Part shown: piece after piece, positions 1 to 10,386 of the stretch
Layout: each line of letters starts with the position of its first letter
Numbering within the stretch: the stretch's first letter is position 1
Assembly: GCA_037176905.1 (NCBI GenBank)
Contig: JBBBWG010031920.1
Coordinates: 12,628-43,806 of the forward strand
Reading direction: 5' to 3'
From: Azolla pinnata
Lineage: Eukaryota > Streptophyta > Polypodiopsida > Salviniales > Salviniaceae
Length of the DNA stretch: 31,179 bases
Made by a program: the position numbers and the translations under genes
The notes under the pieces: generated by a model
The model's input: only the letters and a program-made list of their open reading frames with translations
Databases searched by the model: none
Told to the model about the DNA's origin: nothing

Positions 1-161
1 ATGTCTTCAAAATAAGAACCCTCAATATGCTCTGTCATACTGACATATATCTGAGTCTTGGGGAATGTTTGGGAGAGTAAACTAGGTAGCTGATATAGGT
101 CTCCTATATAGCTTTTTCGAAATTGTGTGGAGGTTTTAAGGCTTATTATTTTTTTAAACAG
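1..161 (+). other. Intron sequence of the acyl-CoA oxidase gene
   Basis: This AT-rich stretch has stop codons in the reading frame of the following exon and ends in a pyrimidine-rich tract plus AG at 160-161, immediately before the conserved GMFIPA segment. It is the 3' part of an intron whose donor lies outside the window. Confidence 0.75.
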
Positions 162-2939
162 GGTATGTTCATACCTGCCATCAAAGGGCAAGCTACAGAT
201 GAGCAACAAAGGAAGTGGTTGCCACTTGCTTATAAACAAGCTATTATTGGATGCTATGCCCAAACAGAACTTGGCCATGGATCTAATGTACAAGGGCTAG
301 AAACAACAGCCACATTTGATCCTTCGAGTGATGAATTTGTGATGGATTCACCCACTTTAACTTCATCAAAAGTATGTTTTATCCTAATACATAGTTAAAT
401 ATGTTTTGAAGATTATTCAGAGTTTTAGCAATACAATATGAGCGTTTTGTTGGATGATGGATGCTTATAAACACCTATTTGATCTCAGTGGTGGCCTGGA
501 GGTCTTGGGAAAGTCTCAACACATGCAATTGTTTATGCACGTCTCATAACAGATGGGCATGATTATGGGGTCCATGGTATCGTATCGATGGCTGCAGTGC
601 TTTCTACTGTGATGATTTTTGTGGCTTCTAGTTCTGTTTCTTTGTGGTCATTTTCTCACGAACACCTTTTGGGTTTTAATTCAGCTTTCATTGTGCAACT
701 ACGAAGCCTCGATAATCATCAGCCATTGTTTGGTGTGATAGTTGCTGATATTGGTGTCAAGTTTGGGAATGGTGGATACAATACCATGGATAATGGCCTT
801 CTCCGTCTTGATCATGTCCGGATTCCAAGGGATAATATGTTGATGAGGTACGGCATTTATTACTTATTCCACCATGCTCAGTATTGTACTTTCTTGTTTG
901 AATGTACTAAGCAGAAATAGTGTGGGTTTCTCATTGCAGGCTGGCCAAAGTGACAAAGGAAGGAAAATACATACCATCAAATATACCCAAGCAATTGGGT
1001 TATGGGGCAATGGTGTTTGTAAGGAAATCAATTGTTGTTGATGCCTCAGATTATCTTTCTAGGGCTGTGACAATAGCTGTAAGATATAGTGCAGTGCGAC
1101 GTCAGTTTGGCACAGCAGGAAAGGAATCTGAAATTCAAGTTTTGGATTATATGACACAACAGCATCGTCTCTTCCCACTACTGGCAACTGCTTATGCATA
1201 TAGATTCTTGGGTGTTTGGATGGATCACTTATATTCAGATGTCATGGATCGTTTAGAAAGGAAAGATTTCTCAACCTTACCTGAAGTACATGCGTGCACA
1301 GCAGGGTTGAAGTCGATGACTACATCAGTGACAGCTGTAAGTTTGTGTTGGTCTATGTCCTTTATAATACAGTCTTGCCTGACTCATAATCGGTTGTTTC
1401 AGTTTTCGGTGTAATGTGTGTTTATATACCTGCATGCTTATGGCATTTTTAGGATGCAATCGAGGAGTGTAGGAAATTATGTGGTGGTCATGGTTATTTG
1501 TGCACAAGTGGCCTTCCAGAGTTGTATGCAGCTTATGTACCAGCTTGTACATACGAGGGTGACAATGTCATCTTGATGCTTCAAGTGAGTATCAGCTTTC
1601 TGTGGTACATAGATGGATGCACGAACATATCCACTATTTTACATACCAGTGGATGTGAAATGTGTTTCAATTGTTCTTTGCTTCCCAACAGGTTGCGAAG
1701 TTTCTTATGAAGGCTGTTTCACAAGTTGGATCGGGGAAGCAAAAACTGACTGGTACTGCTGCTTATTTGGGAAACAGGGTGCTGATGAACGAAAACTGTA
1801 AAGTATCGAAAGGTAATAAATTGAGCATGTTGTCATCGACCTTCTCGCTTACGACCTGGTTGAAAATAAGCTCTTGCTAAATGGGTTTCTTGGAAGAGAA
1901 ATGCCCAAATGCGCATTTTTTTGGGAACATTATACTTGAGAACCAATTATTCCCCTTAAAACCTTTGGAATTTTAGAAATTCTCTTCTGAGGAAACAATG
2001 GCCCCACTTGCAGGATCTGATTGGATGGACGCTTCAGCACTTCAGAATGCCTTTGAAGCAAGATCAGCGAGAATGGCAGTCCGATGTGCCGCTGAAATTG
2101 CAGAGGCAGTTGATCCAGAAACCGGCATGTGCTACATATAAAACATGAGATTTGTTGAACTGGATAACCCCTTCTAATGACTTGATTTCTGCTATTTTTG
2201 CAGGATTCTCTGAGATCTCCGCGGAGCTAGTTGAAGCTTCTAGAGCGCATTGTCAGCTCATTGCTGTGACAAAGTATTGAGAGCTCGTAGAAACTGTGAT
2301 TATGAACTTCAAATTTTATACATAGTGAACCTTAAAAGGGTGGATGTGGATTTCACACACAAGGTTTTGTACAGATTCATAGATGCCTTGAGGAGAGATT
2401 ATTCTGGAGCAGGAGTGAAACGGCAACTTGACATTCTTTGCAGAGTATATGCTATTTCTTTACTTGTGGCGCATGCGGGGGACTTCCTTTCGACAGGGTA
2501 CCTTACTGAAAGACAGATCTCTCTCGCTAAGCAGCAGCTCAGGGCCCTGTTTCATGAGGTATTACTGAACATTCTGGCCGAACTAAATTGCACAAAAAGC
2601 CTTAAATGAAATTTCGCATGTGTGATTAGGTCTAGCAGTATGTCAATAGAAAATTAAGGTCTTGCAGTAATGTATGATAGAAAGTTTTTCTAACCTTGTA
2701 ATGCTAGATTCTTATAGATCATTTTGTGAAATTTTCAGCTGAGGCCAAACGTGGTGGCATTGGTAGATAGCTTTGATCACTCGGACTATTATTTGGGGTC
2801 AATACTAGGTCGATATGATGGGGATGTATATACCAATCTCTATCGGGAAGCATGGAACAACCCTCTAAACTTTTCATGTGTTCCAGAAGGTTATGACAAC
2901 TATATCCGGCCCATCCTGAAACAGGCCTCTAAGCTATAG
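162..2939 (+). CDS. ACX1: Peroxisomal acyl-CoA oxidase, ACX1-like, 5' partial
   Basis: FAD-dependent acyl-CoA oxidase of the peroxisomal matrix. It converts acyl-CoA to trans-2-enoyl-CoA and passes electrons to O2 to give H2O2, the first step of beta-oxidation. Exons as I read them: 162-371, 489-576, 685-847, 940-1336, 1453-1584, 1692-1812, 2014-2124, 2204-2273, 2375-2558, 2739-2939. They join in one frame to about 558 residues, roughly 105 fewer than full-length plant ACX1, so the N-terminal exons lie left of the window. Visible landmarks are the flavin-contacting segment [15 protein letters not shown] (exon 1 here), RRQFG, CGGHGYL, and CTYEGDN, whose Glu is the family's catalytic base. The protein ends SKL-stop, a canonical type-1 peroxisomal targeting signal. 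Overall similarity is to the ACX1/ACX5 class (medium/long-chain), not the shorter ACX4 type. Intron 2125-2203 appears to use a GC donor. Family assignment is very secure; the paralogue number is inferred. Confidence 0.95.
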
Positions 2940-4235
2940 TGTTGAAGGTTCAGCTATAATGTTGAAGATTCAATTGTCTGAATATTCACACCCAATGTTC
3001 CGATTTAGTTTTTTTATTGATTTCATTGATTCAACCATGTGTCTAGAAATGGTCTTTAGGAGCGAACAAAGGCCAGGAATTTAACAATAGCTTTGCCCTC
3101 TCTTTGATGGGAAGCTGAGGATTTGAAAAAGTGTAGCTGCTTCTCTTGAATGAAAAGCTTATGTATATATATACCTCTTGCTATTTCGCAATCTGAAATC
3201 CATATGCACCATTGTCGACAAATGCAGCATTTTTGTGGCGCATATTCATGTTTACTAATAGTGGAGGTTGTTATGATCATCAGCCCATTCAATTGGAGAA
3301 ACACAGCTTGGAGAGTTAATCACAGAACAGAAACAATAGGGAGGTTTTACATGATTTGGAGAGTAATTCACAGAACAGAAACAATAATAGGTTTTTACAT
3401 GATCATCATCCCATTCAGGGGAAACACACAGGCTAGCTATATATTTGGTTTCATCAAAGAGCCACACTCCATGCATCTGTTTATTTTACCTGTCAATTTC
3501 ACGGAAGTCAAAAAAAGAACACTACACAGTAACCATTTCATGGAAGGTGATAACCTGATCAGTGTATTTTTAACTGACTGACTCATTTCATGAAAGGTAA
3601 AAAAACCTGCACAATAAAATAACCATTTTCATGGAAGGTGGAAACCTCAACAGTATACACAGCAACAAGCTCAGAGAAGTCTCAGCCAAATATTCTACCA
3701 TTATATTTGTGAACAAAGAAAGGATGATATCCCTCTTTACATTTCATGCATAGATGTAATATGCATATATAACACCACCGCTTTCATCGTCCGCTCTTCA
3801 CTGAATAATAGCCTACATGAAATGGGATGAACATCCCACCCTAGGCTACAACTGAGAGCACATATATCAAAGGTTTTTCCTGCACAAGATGTGGCAACAA
3901 AAGTATAAACAGTATATATATGTGTTAGGTCACCACATCTATATATACATTGTATACAGAGGATGTGAAAGAACCCAAGAAGGAGCCCTACGGAACGAGA
4001 TTTTTATGTAACTTTTTTCTTCCACTGGATTATGTACTCTTTCTGACTGTGCAGATTGATTTTGTGGTTCCTCCACCCACCTAATGTTGCTGAAAATATG
4101 AAACACCCACTATTATTGAATGCTAGTAGTCTCTCTGATCTTAAAAAAACTGCTGTAATTGGTACTCCCTAGGCCTATCTTTCTATGTCTTTTCGTCCAC
4201 TATCATCAGACTGCAAGCTGTTCCATGGCTCTTCC
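2940..4235. other. Convergent 3' intergenic region between ACX1-like and AWPM-19-like genes
   Basis: The region holds the 3' UTRs of two convergent genes and no supported coding sequence. It is AT-rich. Open frames here lack recognisable protein content. It includes a nested repeat at about 3275-3431, and the related phrases AACCATTTCATGGAAGGTGA and AACCATTTTCATGGAAGGTG near 3533 and 3623. No convincing poly(A) signal can be assigned to either gene by eye. Confidence 0.6.
3275..3431. repeat. Nested A-B-B'-A' direct repeat
   Basis: A 48-bp unit containing CACAGAACAGAAACAATA occurs at about 3309-3356 and again at 3357-3404. The pair is flanked by related copies of GATCATCAGCCCATTCA (about 3275 and 3401), each followed by a GGAGAAACACAG or GGGAAACACACAG variant. 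Confidence 0.8.
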
Positions 4236-5749
4236 TTAGACCGCAGCTGCTGCAGGGGCTTTCGAATGTGGATCCCCTCCATAACCCGGTTCCCGTGTCG
4301 ATCGCGTCCCCAGCAGCACATGAAGCAATATGAGGTACAGCAGATGGGTTCCTCCCAGAATGATCAAGAAGGACTCCAATGCGATCTGTTTGGCGACAAA
4401 ACAAAACACAGCACAAGATTCACTCACACAACTGACACAAATTCAGTACAAAATTGCCCACTATCACATCAAGACCCACGGAACAATTGCCTCTCAATAA
4501 TATAACAAGACAAACTTGTAGGTACAGTTTTGCAAACTGGAAAGACCACTTTATATATAACAACATACCAGTCTCCTGTCTCGTCTGCTTGAATGAATCT
4601 CTTTGCAAGCCAACCTGCAGCACACCAAATGGATTTAACACATGGAACCATACATTGAAGGGGATATGAAAGACTCGTAGGTACAACTGACACCTCGTGG
4701 CCAATAACTAACAAGAGCAAGGGAGAATTGGAAAGAGTGATTGGGTTAAGAATTTACATACCCAAAGGCCAGGAGGGTGAGGAGCCAGGAGGAGAAAGCG
4801 AGGGCTATGGCAGCACCGAGAGTCTCCATCTTCCAGAAGGCCGTGTGGGCAAGGCCAGCAAGTGTAGATGCCACACCCACCACGCCTGCCACCAGGGAGA
4901 AGATCAGCAAGAACACCGTAGCACCATTCCCACCAACCACTACAGGGGAGGCCAATGTCCCTCCCGCGGAAACTGGAACCCCACACAAAACACGCTAGAA
5001 TCAGAACAAAAGAAACATTTAAACCCAAAATTATAAGCTTTTCATGGCATTCCAGTTCAAAATATGACATGTTGCAGTTCTGTCTCAGATTAAAAAAAAA
5101 AAAAGGAAACAGGTGATAAAGAAATAGTTAACAACGCATATACATGCCACAAAACAAGTGGTGGAAATGGAAAGCTTTCAATAAGATTGTGACAAATAGT
5201 GTTAAACAAAACATATACATGCCACACAACTTGAGGTGGAAATGGAAAAATTCTCAAATAAAAGAGTTCCAGGAAAAAGGAAACAAAGCATAGAATTTAT
5301 ACCATCCATAACACGAGGTGATATTGAAATAGTCCTATGAGAAATTACACCTCCCATGTAACACAAGAAGCGAAATGATTCTAGCTCCAAGAAAAAGAAA
5401 ACACAGAATCTACAACTCCCATAGCAACACAAGAAGTCGAAGTTGGAAATATGGTTCAAAGCATAGAGTTATGAACCATAACCTTCCAAGACACGAGGTA
5501 TAGTGGAAAATAATTCAAAGAAAAGCACAGATTATAAAACCTTCCATCACAAAATAACAAGGTGAAATGAAAACAAGATTTTTTTTTTTGGTTAATTTGT
5601 CCATTCTTTTTGTGTATTGACATACCTAGAGATCCATCAATAAGCCGATTGATCGCCCATCCAGCAATCCCACACACGATCATGAACATACAGAAGTTGA
5701 GCAGGGCCAAAGGAGCAATCATAGCCCGGCCGGCACCGCTCCCCGCCAT
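4236..5749 (-). CDS. AWPM-19-like integral membrane protein
   Basis: Small plant membrane protein of the AWPM-19 family, known from wheat as a plasma-membrane protein raised by abscisic acid and cold or drought. Coding exons on the minus strand, in order: 5749-5626, 4972-4762, 4614-4569, 4385-4236. Phases match at each junction and the product is 176 residues, the usual family length. Four hydrophobic segments are visible at about residues 8-33, 55-76, 86-112 and 129-147. The start MAGSGAGRAMIAPLALLNFC and the conserved LACKEI after the third segment are family-typical. The tail is Gly/Pro/Ala-rich and ends AAAAV. Other methionines upstream are not in frame with family sequence, so 5749 is a good start. 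The gene converges on the ACX1-like gene. Family call is firm; a role in desiccation or ABA response is inferred from relatives. A run of 17 G lies about 105 bp upstream of the start. Confidence 0.9.
5137..5580. repeat. Degenerate minisatellite within intron 1 of the AWPM-19-like gene
   Basis: Intron 1 (4973-5625) is largely built from diverged repeats. The phrase CATATACATGCCACA followed by GAGGTGGAAATGGAAA or GTGGTGGAAATGGAAA recurs 75 bp apart (5137 and 5212). Further on, variants of ACCATCCATAACACGAGGT recur about five times up to 5580. Confidence 0.7.
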
Positions 5750-6509
5750 CTTCTGCCGAAACTAATTTATATACCAGATCTTTTACCAGACTAGCAGTGC
5801 AGATCGATATGAATCGATGTACACAAATATTTCGGTTCCAGAAGGAGGGAAACTGGGGGGGGGGGGGGGGGAGGGAGTTCTACCCTTCTTTTTCTCTCCC
5901 GATAATTACCATCCAATCCAAGGTTATGAAGAGATGCACGTAACGGATTCCAGATAAGAAAAAAACCAAGAGATACAAAACAAGCACGGATTTATATAGC
6001 AGGGCAAAAGCGAGAGAGAATTGTCAGGATCAATTGAATAGAGATATAGATGGATTGTGATTTTGGCAAATGTATATAACAAAGATTAGGTTGACAAGTA
6101 GGTCTGCACCTGCTTTGAGCACCTGATACTCTGCTCGCGCACACACAAACACATATATATCCATGCGTGAAAACAGAGATTCAGATGCATATAGCAAGTG
6201 TGAGTTTCTAGACCGAACCGACAGAAGAAAGTTGGGTGCTCTGGCAGAGCGAGAATTGGGCTTCCACGTGCCCCCATCAGGTTCGGAGTACTGCGAGTCT
6301 ATCTCTCATCTTGCTATTTCTGCTTTCCTCTCCAATCTGTTTCTTCAGGTCAAGAAACCATTGACAGATGCCCATCAGTCAGTCCATTCGATTTCACAGC
6401 ACAGTCGCCATGTCTTCATCTTGCAGATTGACATTTGCTGCATCCTCCTCCTCCACTCCTCCTCCTTTGGTTGTATGGCTATGGTGGAACAAGACGGCTG
6501 CAATGGACT
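5750..6509. other. Upstream region of the AWPM-19-like gene, no gene seen
   Basis: This stretch carries the 5' UTR and promoter of the minus-strand membrane-protein gene. It contains the G17 run at 5855-5871 and otherwise mixed sequence. I find no conserved protein or RNA gene. The short open frames at 6086-6525 have no recognisable content. Confidence 0.55.
5855..5871 (+). repeat. Homopolymer run of 17 G
   Basis: Seventeen consecutive G residues are followed by A and GGG. On the sense strand of the AWPM-19-like gene this is a C17 tract about 105 bp before the start codon. The length may be an assembly estimate, since such runs are hard to sequence. Confidence 0.9.
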
Positions 6510-6540
6510 AAACCCTAAAACCTAAACCCTAAACCCTAAT
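6510..6540 (+). repeat. Interstitial telomere-like CCCTAAA repeat
   Basis: About four units of the plant telomere sequence in CCCTAAA orientation, one imperfect. Such short arrays also act as telo-box promoter elements in plants, but no gene starts nearby on either strand that I can support. Confidence 0.85.
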
Positions 6541-6590
6541 CCACTCGGAGAATTGGGGGAGGTGGGTCGACCTAATGCATCTTCATCCCA

Positions 6591-6780
6591 CAGCTTCAGA
6601 TCACTTCCGAGGCAAGATCACTTCCGAGGCAAGATCGCGATTGATTGTCCGCTTGCATCTAGTCGCGACATCCTTCGAGAGGAAGATCCGTCTACAGCTT
6701 CACATCACTTCCAAGGCAAGATCGTGAATGCATTGTTGTCGTTTGTCTGGTCGCAACATCCTTCGAAACCAAGATCCGTC
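6591..6780. repeat. Tandem repeat, 88-bp period with an internal 17-bp duplication
   Basis: The 17-mer GATCACTTCCGAGGCAA is directly doubled at 6599-6632 and recurs in diverged form near 6700. The phrase TCGCGACATCCTTCGAGAGG at 6663 recurs as a diverged copy 88 bp later, each followed by AAGATCCGTCT. Confidence 0.8.
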
Positions 6781-6918
6781 TCGAATCGATCGATCACTGT
6801 TTGGCACCCAACCCATTTCTCGATTCCAATCCAAAGCAAGGCCTACGATTATTTGAAATCACTACCCGATGTTCACGATTTTGTCGCTAATGCAATGAAC
6901 CAATTGTTCAATAGAAGG

Positions 6919-7120
6919 CGATCAAGTGGAATGCGACGACGATCACAATTTTACCACAAGGTCGACGATTGGATCGCATCGATCAAGTGGAATGTCACGA
7001 TCATAGTTCTATCGCAACCTCCATGAATTGACGATTCGATCGAGTCGATCGAGTGTGACGCGACGACCACAATTTTGTCACAACAAATCAACGAATCGAC
7101 GATTCCATCAAGTCAACCGA
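6919..7120. repeat. Diverged tandem repeat of about 65 bp, three copies
   Basis: Units begin at about 6919, 6980 and 7046 with CGATCAAGTGGAATG-like sequence, and a partial unit starts near 7114. Each holds an ACGATCACAATTTT-like phrase followed by a CGACGATTGGATCG-like phrase. Confidence 0.7.
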
Positions 7121-7623
7121 GTGATGGTCTATTCCTCAACAAGATGGCAAATCACGGGGGCAAGGTCCCAAAAACACACTCGGAAAATATCATCGTCCGC
7201 ATGATCATGAATCCTGTGATGATGATGCTTTCTTCCGGACCGACGAAATCTAGGGTTCGGAGAAGGCTATTCACGTTAAAATCCAGACTAAGACAGGGAA
7301 ACCGAGAAAAAGGCTAGGTCACGCTAATTGAGGTTAGATTTGTCACATGGATTTGTATTCATCACTTGCTGTTGCCATTCAACTTGCATAATTAGAGCTG
7401 TGTTCAGAGCTACCATGGCCAAGTTTCAAAGCATCACAAGAAACTAGGGATGGAGGAGACCTGCGTTTTCTTTGGCTTAGTCAATTTTGGCAAATCTTAT
7501 GTGTTAAAAGAGTGTTTTGATACGCGACTAAACTTTGCTGCGCGTTCTCTTTTCCCACTCAAGTTGCATAATTAACTGTAATTAAAGCTCCCATTGCTAA
7601 ATTTAGTAGCTCTAGAAGCAGCT

Positions 7624-7947
7624 AGGCATGCAGAAATCTGCGATTTTTGGCTAAGCTAATTTAGGCAAACCAGGTGCATTAGTTTTCTAACTTTTAGGTG
7701 TGCGTTCTACTTTCAAAATTAAAGTTCGCAAAATTACTGTAATCTAAGGTAACTGTAAATGATGTTAGTGTAGCGATGCTTCCACTAGGCATGCAGAAAT
7801 CTGCGATTTTTGGCTTGGTTAATTTAGGCCAACCAGATGCATTAGATTTCTAACTTTTAGGTGTGCGTTCTGCTTTCAAAATTAAAGTTTGCAAAATTAC
7901 TGTCATCTGAGGTAACTGTTAATGTTGTTACTGCAGCGATGCTTCCA
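7624..7947. repeat. Tandem duplication of a 163-bp unit
   Basis: Two closely similar copies at 7624-7786 and 7787-7947 share GGCATGCAGAAATCTGCG and the phrase TCTAACTTTTAGGTGTGCG. A third, much more diverged copy appears to lie just upstream (about 7450-7600), sharing a TTTTGGC...AATTTTGGCAAA block and TTGCATAATTAACTGTAAT. Confidence 0.85.
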
Positions 7948-8155
7948 AAAACCTAGAATTCCAGTTCAAGGTGCACACAGGCTATCAATTCGAATAATTG
8001 GTCCAAATCTGACAGCCCTCGCGACTTTGGTGAAAAACCGACCTCCAATCTTTCGTTAATCTTTCAAGATACGCAAGCATATCCTGGACATCAATTCAAA
8101 TCATTGCAAGAGAGATCATTTCCACCAGATATCTTGCAAGAGTGTACTGGTGGGA

Positions 8156-8355
8156 GATATGGCTGAAAGTCTAGTGGAGCGACAGCTTATTTCTGAAATA
8201 ACACCAGCGTGGTATGGTCAGCTATGGCGGATGATTTAGTGGAGCTTTTAGCTGATTCCTGAAATTGCACCAACGGGCTTGTGGCAACTATCGTGGGCGA
8301 TTTAGTAGACCTTTAGCTGATTTCTAAACTTGCAGCAGTGCGCTAACTGCAGCTA
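8156..8355. repeat. Diverged tandem repeat of about 65 bp, three copies
   Basis: Copies start near 8157, 8222 and 8288. Shared blocks are CTATGGCGGATGATTTAGTGG, or variants of it, then TTAGCTGATT[CT]CT and AATTGCACCA. The third copy is the most diverged. Confidence 0.75.
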
Positions 8356-8994
8356 CTGTGGAAGATTGCGATTAAGCTGCTCCACGATTCAGAGGCATCA
8401 CATTTCCACCCCCAAGCATGCTAAATCTGCTACCCTTGTTGGTCCATGCTAACATTTTTGAATCACAAGGACTGACAATCACTAGGACACACTATATCAC
8501 TGCGAGAAATGCAAGGCGCGGGGAGGCAGCACTCCAAGCTTCCGCAGCCTTATCCTAGCATATGCATTGCAACGCAACGCAGCGCAGGCAGCCAGACCAC
8601 AACCCCCTGAGGCAGTTGCGATTCTCAGAAGTCGCGTTGCAGACAAGGGAGGGGCGTACGGGGAAGAAAACAGGTCGAGGAGCAGAATCGCGCGCGTGTG
8701 TGAGCTCATATTCTATGGGTGTTAGATCAATGCTTCGTCTTCACGTGGGAAGGATCCGACAGGAGCGGAGGCTTCCATCACCAGAACGAGGAATTGGTTT
8801 TCCAATCATCGCAACACGCACGCCAGACCTCGCCGGGGAAGGGAGAAAAGAGAGAGAGAGAGACAGAGAGAGGCAGAGAGCGCGAATCGCTAAAGGAAGC
8901 AGCAGGAAAGGAAGAAAAAACCATAGCTTCGTCCGTCTTCTCGAAGCAGCAGTGCGCCGAAAACCCTAGAGGCAAAGGATCCTGCACAGACGCC

Positions 8995-9168
8995 ATGGCT
9001 GCTGCTGCTTCTTCTTCGTCGTCGTCTTCGCAGACTGACAGACTGTGCAGAAACCCTAGAACTGATCCACTGCTTTATATAGTCAGGCGGTTTCACACAC
9101 TGATCTGCTCCGGACGGTTTCACACTCTGCGGCCAAAAGAGAAGCTTTTTTTAGGGTTTAGGGTCTGA
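8995..9168 (+). other. Possible short ORF with strong start context; no family recognised
   Basis: The ATG sits in GACGCCATGGCTGC, a typical plant initiation context, and opens a 57-codon frame (MAAAASSSSSSSQ...). The rest of the frame is low-complexity and then runs through the repeated CGGTTTCACAC elements into TTTAGGG sequence, which argues against a protein. It could be a first exon of a gene I cannot recognise, or the leader of a non-coding transcript. Confidence 0.2.
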
Positions 9169-9700
9169 AGGCTGAAGTGTTAGGGTTTAGGGGTTGAAGA
9201 ATTTAAGGTTTAGAGTTGAAGGTTTTAGGGTTTAGGGTTGAGGGTTTTAGGGTTTAGGGCTTAGGTTCCAATGTCGAGATATCTTTCGTCCTTCTTAGGG
9301 TTAGGTTTAGGGGCTGAGAGTTTAAGGGCTGTGGTTCAAGGTTTTAGGGTTTAGGGCTTAGGTTTCAAAGAGGCCACGGTCGATATTGTTGTCATCCTTC
9401 TTATGTTTCAAGACACTGATCTGTTCAGAACGGTTCCACACTGTCTGGTCGAAGAGAAGGGGTTGAAGCTTTTAGGTGTTTCGGAGAGAAGGCTGAAGGT
9501 TTAGGGTTTACTGTTCAAAGTTCAGGGCTTAGGGTTGAAGGCTTAGGGTTTATGGTTTAGGGTTTAGGGCTTAGGTTTTGAAGAGGCCGTAATCGAGATT
9601 GCTTCATCGTTCTTACGTTTGTTTGTACATAGACTTATGTTTAGTCCTACTGCTACTGAGAGTTGCATTTCGGTTCGAAGTGTTAGGGTTTACGTTTACT
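9140..9700. repeat. Degenerate TTTAGGG-rich region with a 316-bp duplication
   Basis: More than a dozen TTTAGGG or near-variant units (TTTAGGGTT, TTAAGGTTTAG, GCTTAGG) are scattered here, separated by GTTGAAGG-like spacers. A larger unit is duplicated: CACTGATCTG at 9098 and at 9414, each followed by a CGGTTYCACACT copy, AGAGAAG and GAAGGCTGAAG. Confidence 0.85.
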
Positions 9701-10386
9701 CCTCTAAGCGGTCGATGATCCTCACTCATTCTTATCGTCAGCAAATGATCTGCTAGTGCTCAAAGGCACTCTAGTTATCTTGAGCTGCGTTCATGGGAAA
9801 ATCATTCGACAAAGTCCTACGTTCATCCACTAGGTTAGCGTATAATTGGCGATGAACAAAGCAACCAACAACCAAACATCCATGGCGCAATGCAGTCAAG
9901 GTCAATGAATCCATGGAGCCCTCAAAATAGTGTCTTTGGACTGTAATTCATCTAATGCTAGCAAAGCCATTCCAAAGATTAGCCGCATCCGGAAGCTGTT
10001 TCTGCACCAAGCACCGAAAGATCACCATGTTTGCAAGATTCCTAAGCTCTGGAACCCGCGATTCCGATCAGACGTGAGAAAAAAAACGGTTCATTCGGTG
10101 AAGCACGGGCTCTTTGTATCTCTATAGATAGACAACAATAACATAAAACCATCAGCCAAACCGTAAGGCGAGGATTGCTATAGTTGGCCCATGATCACAT
10201 CCAGCACGGAATGGAAACTTGACTTGGTGTTCTGGAATAGCTTCACAAATCTGCGTTCACAACTTTCTCAAACACTCTGCGACCAGCAGAACGAAGATCG
10301 CCTTGTAGAGATCGAATGGCCAGATACGAATCCATCACAAACGCATCATACCACACCCTCTCCAACAAGCCACGACGCGTCGTCAA
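9701..10386. other. Region downstream of the SOG1-like gene
   Basis: This covers the 3' UTR and downstream sequence of the minus-strand SOG1-like gene. No conserved coding sequence is visible. The open frames at 9930-10127 and 10191-10394 have no recognisable protein content. Confidence 0.55.

Larger units (their letters stand above)
6541..8994. other. Gene-poor interval of tandem duplications
   Basis: No confident coding sequence. Most of 6590-8355 is made of independent short tandem duplications, listed separately. The 157-codon open frame at 6553-7026 follows the repeat structure and has no recognisable domain. At 8830-8882 there is a GA-rich tract (AGAGAGAGAGACAGAGAGAG). The piece 8500-8994 could be promoter sequence, since it leads to an ATG in good context at 8995. 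Confidence 0.6.

Noticed and set aside
6553..7026. 157-codon open frame
   Set aside because: Its sequence follows the 88-bp and 65-bp tandem repeats and resembles no protein family.
8830..8882. GA-rich tract as a specific regulatory site
   Set aside because: Simple GAGA repeats occur at several places in the window and cannot be tied to a start site here.
5750..10386. Transposon or retroelement origin for the gene-poor interval
   Set aside because: No terminal repeats, target duplications, reverse transcriptase or transposase motifs are visible; the content is local tandem duplication.
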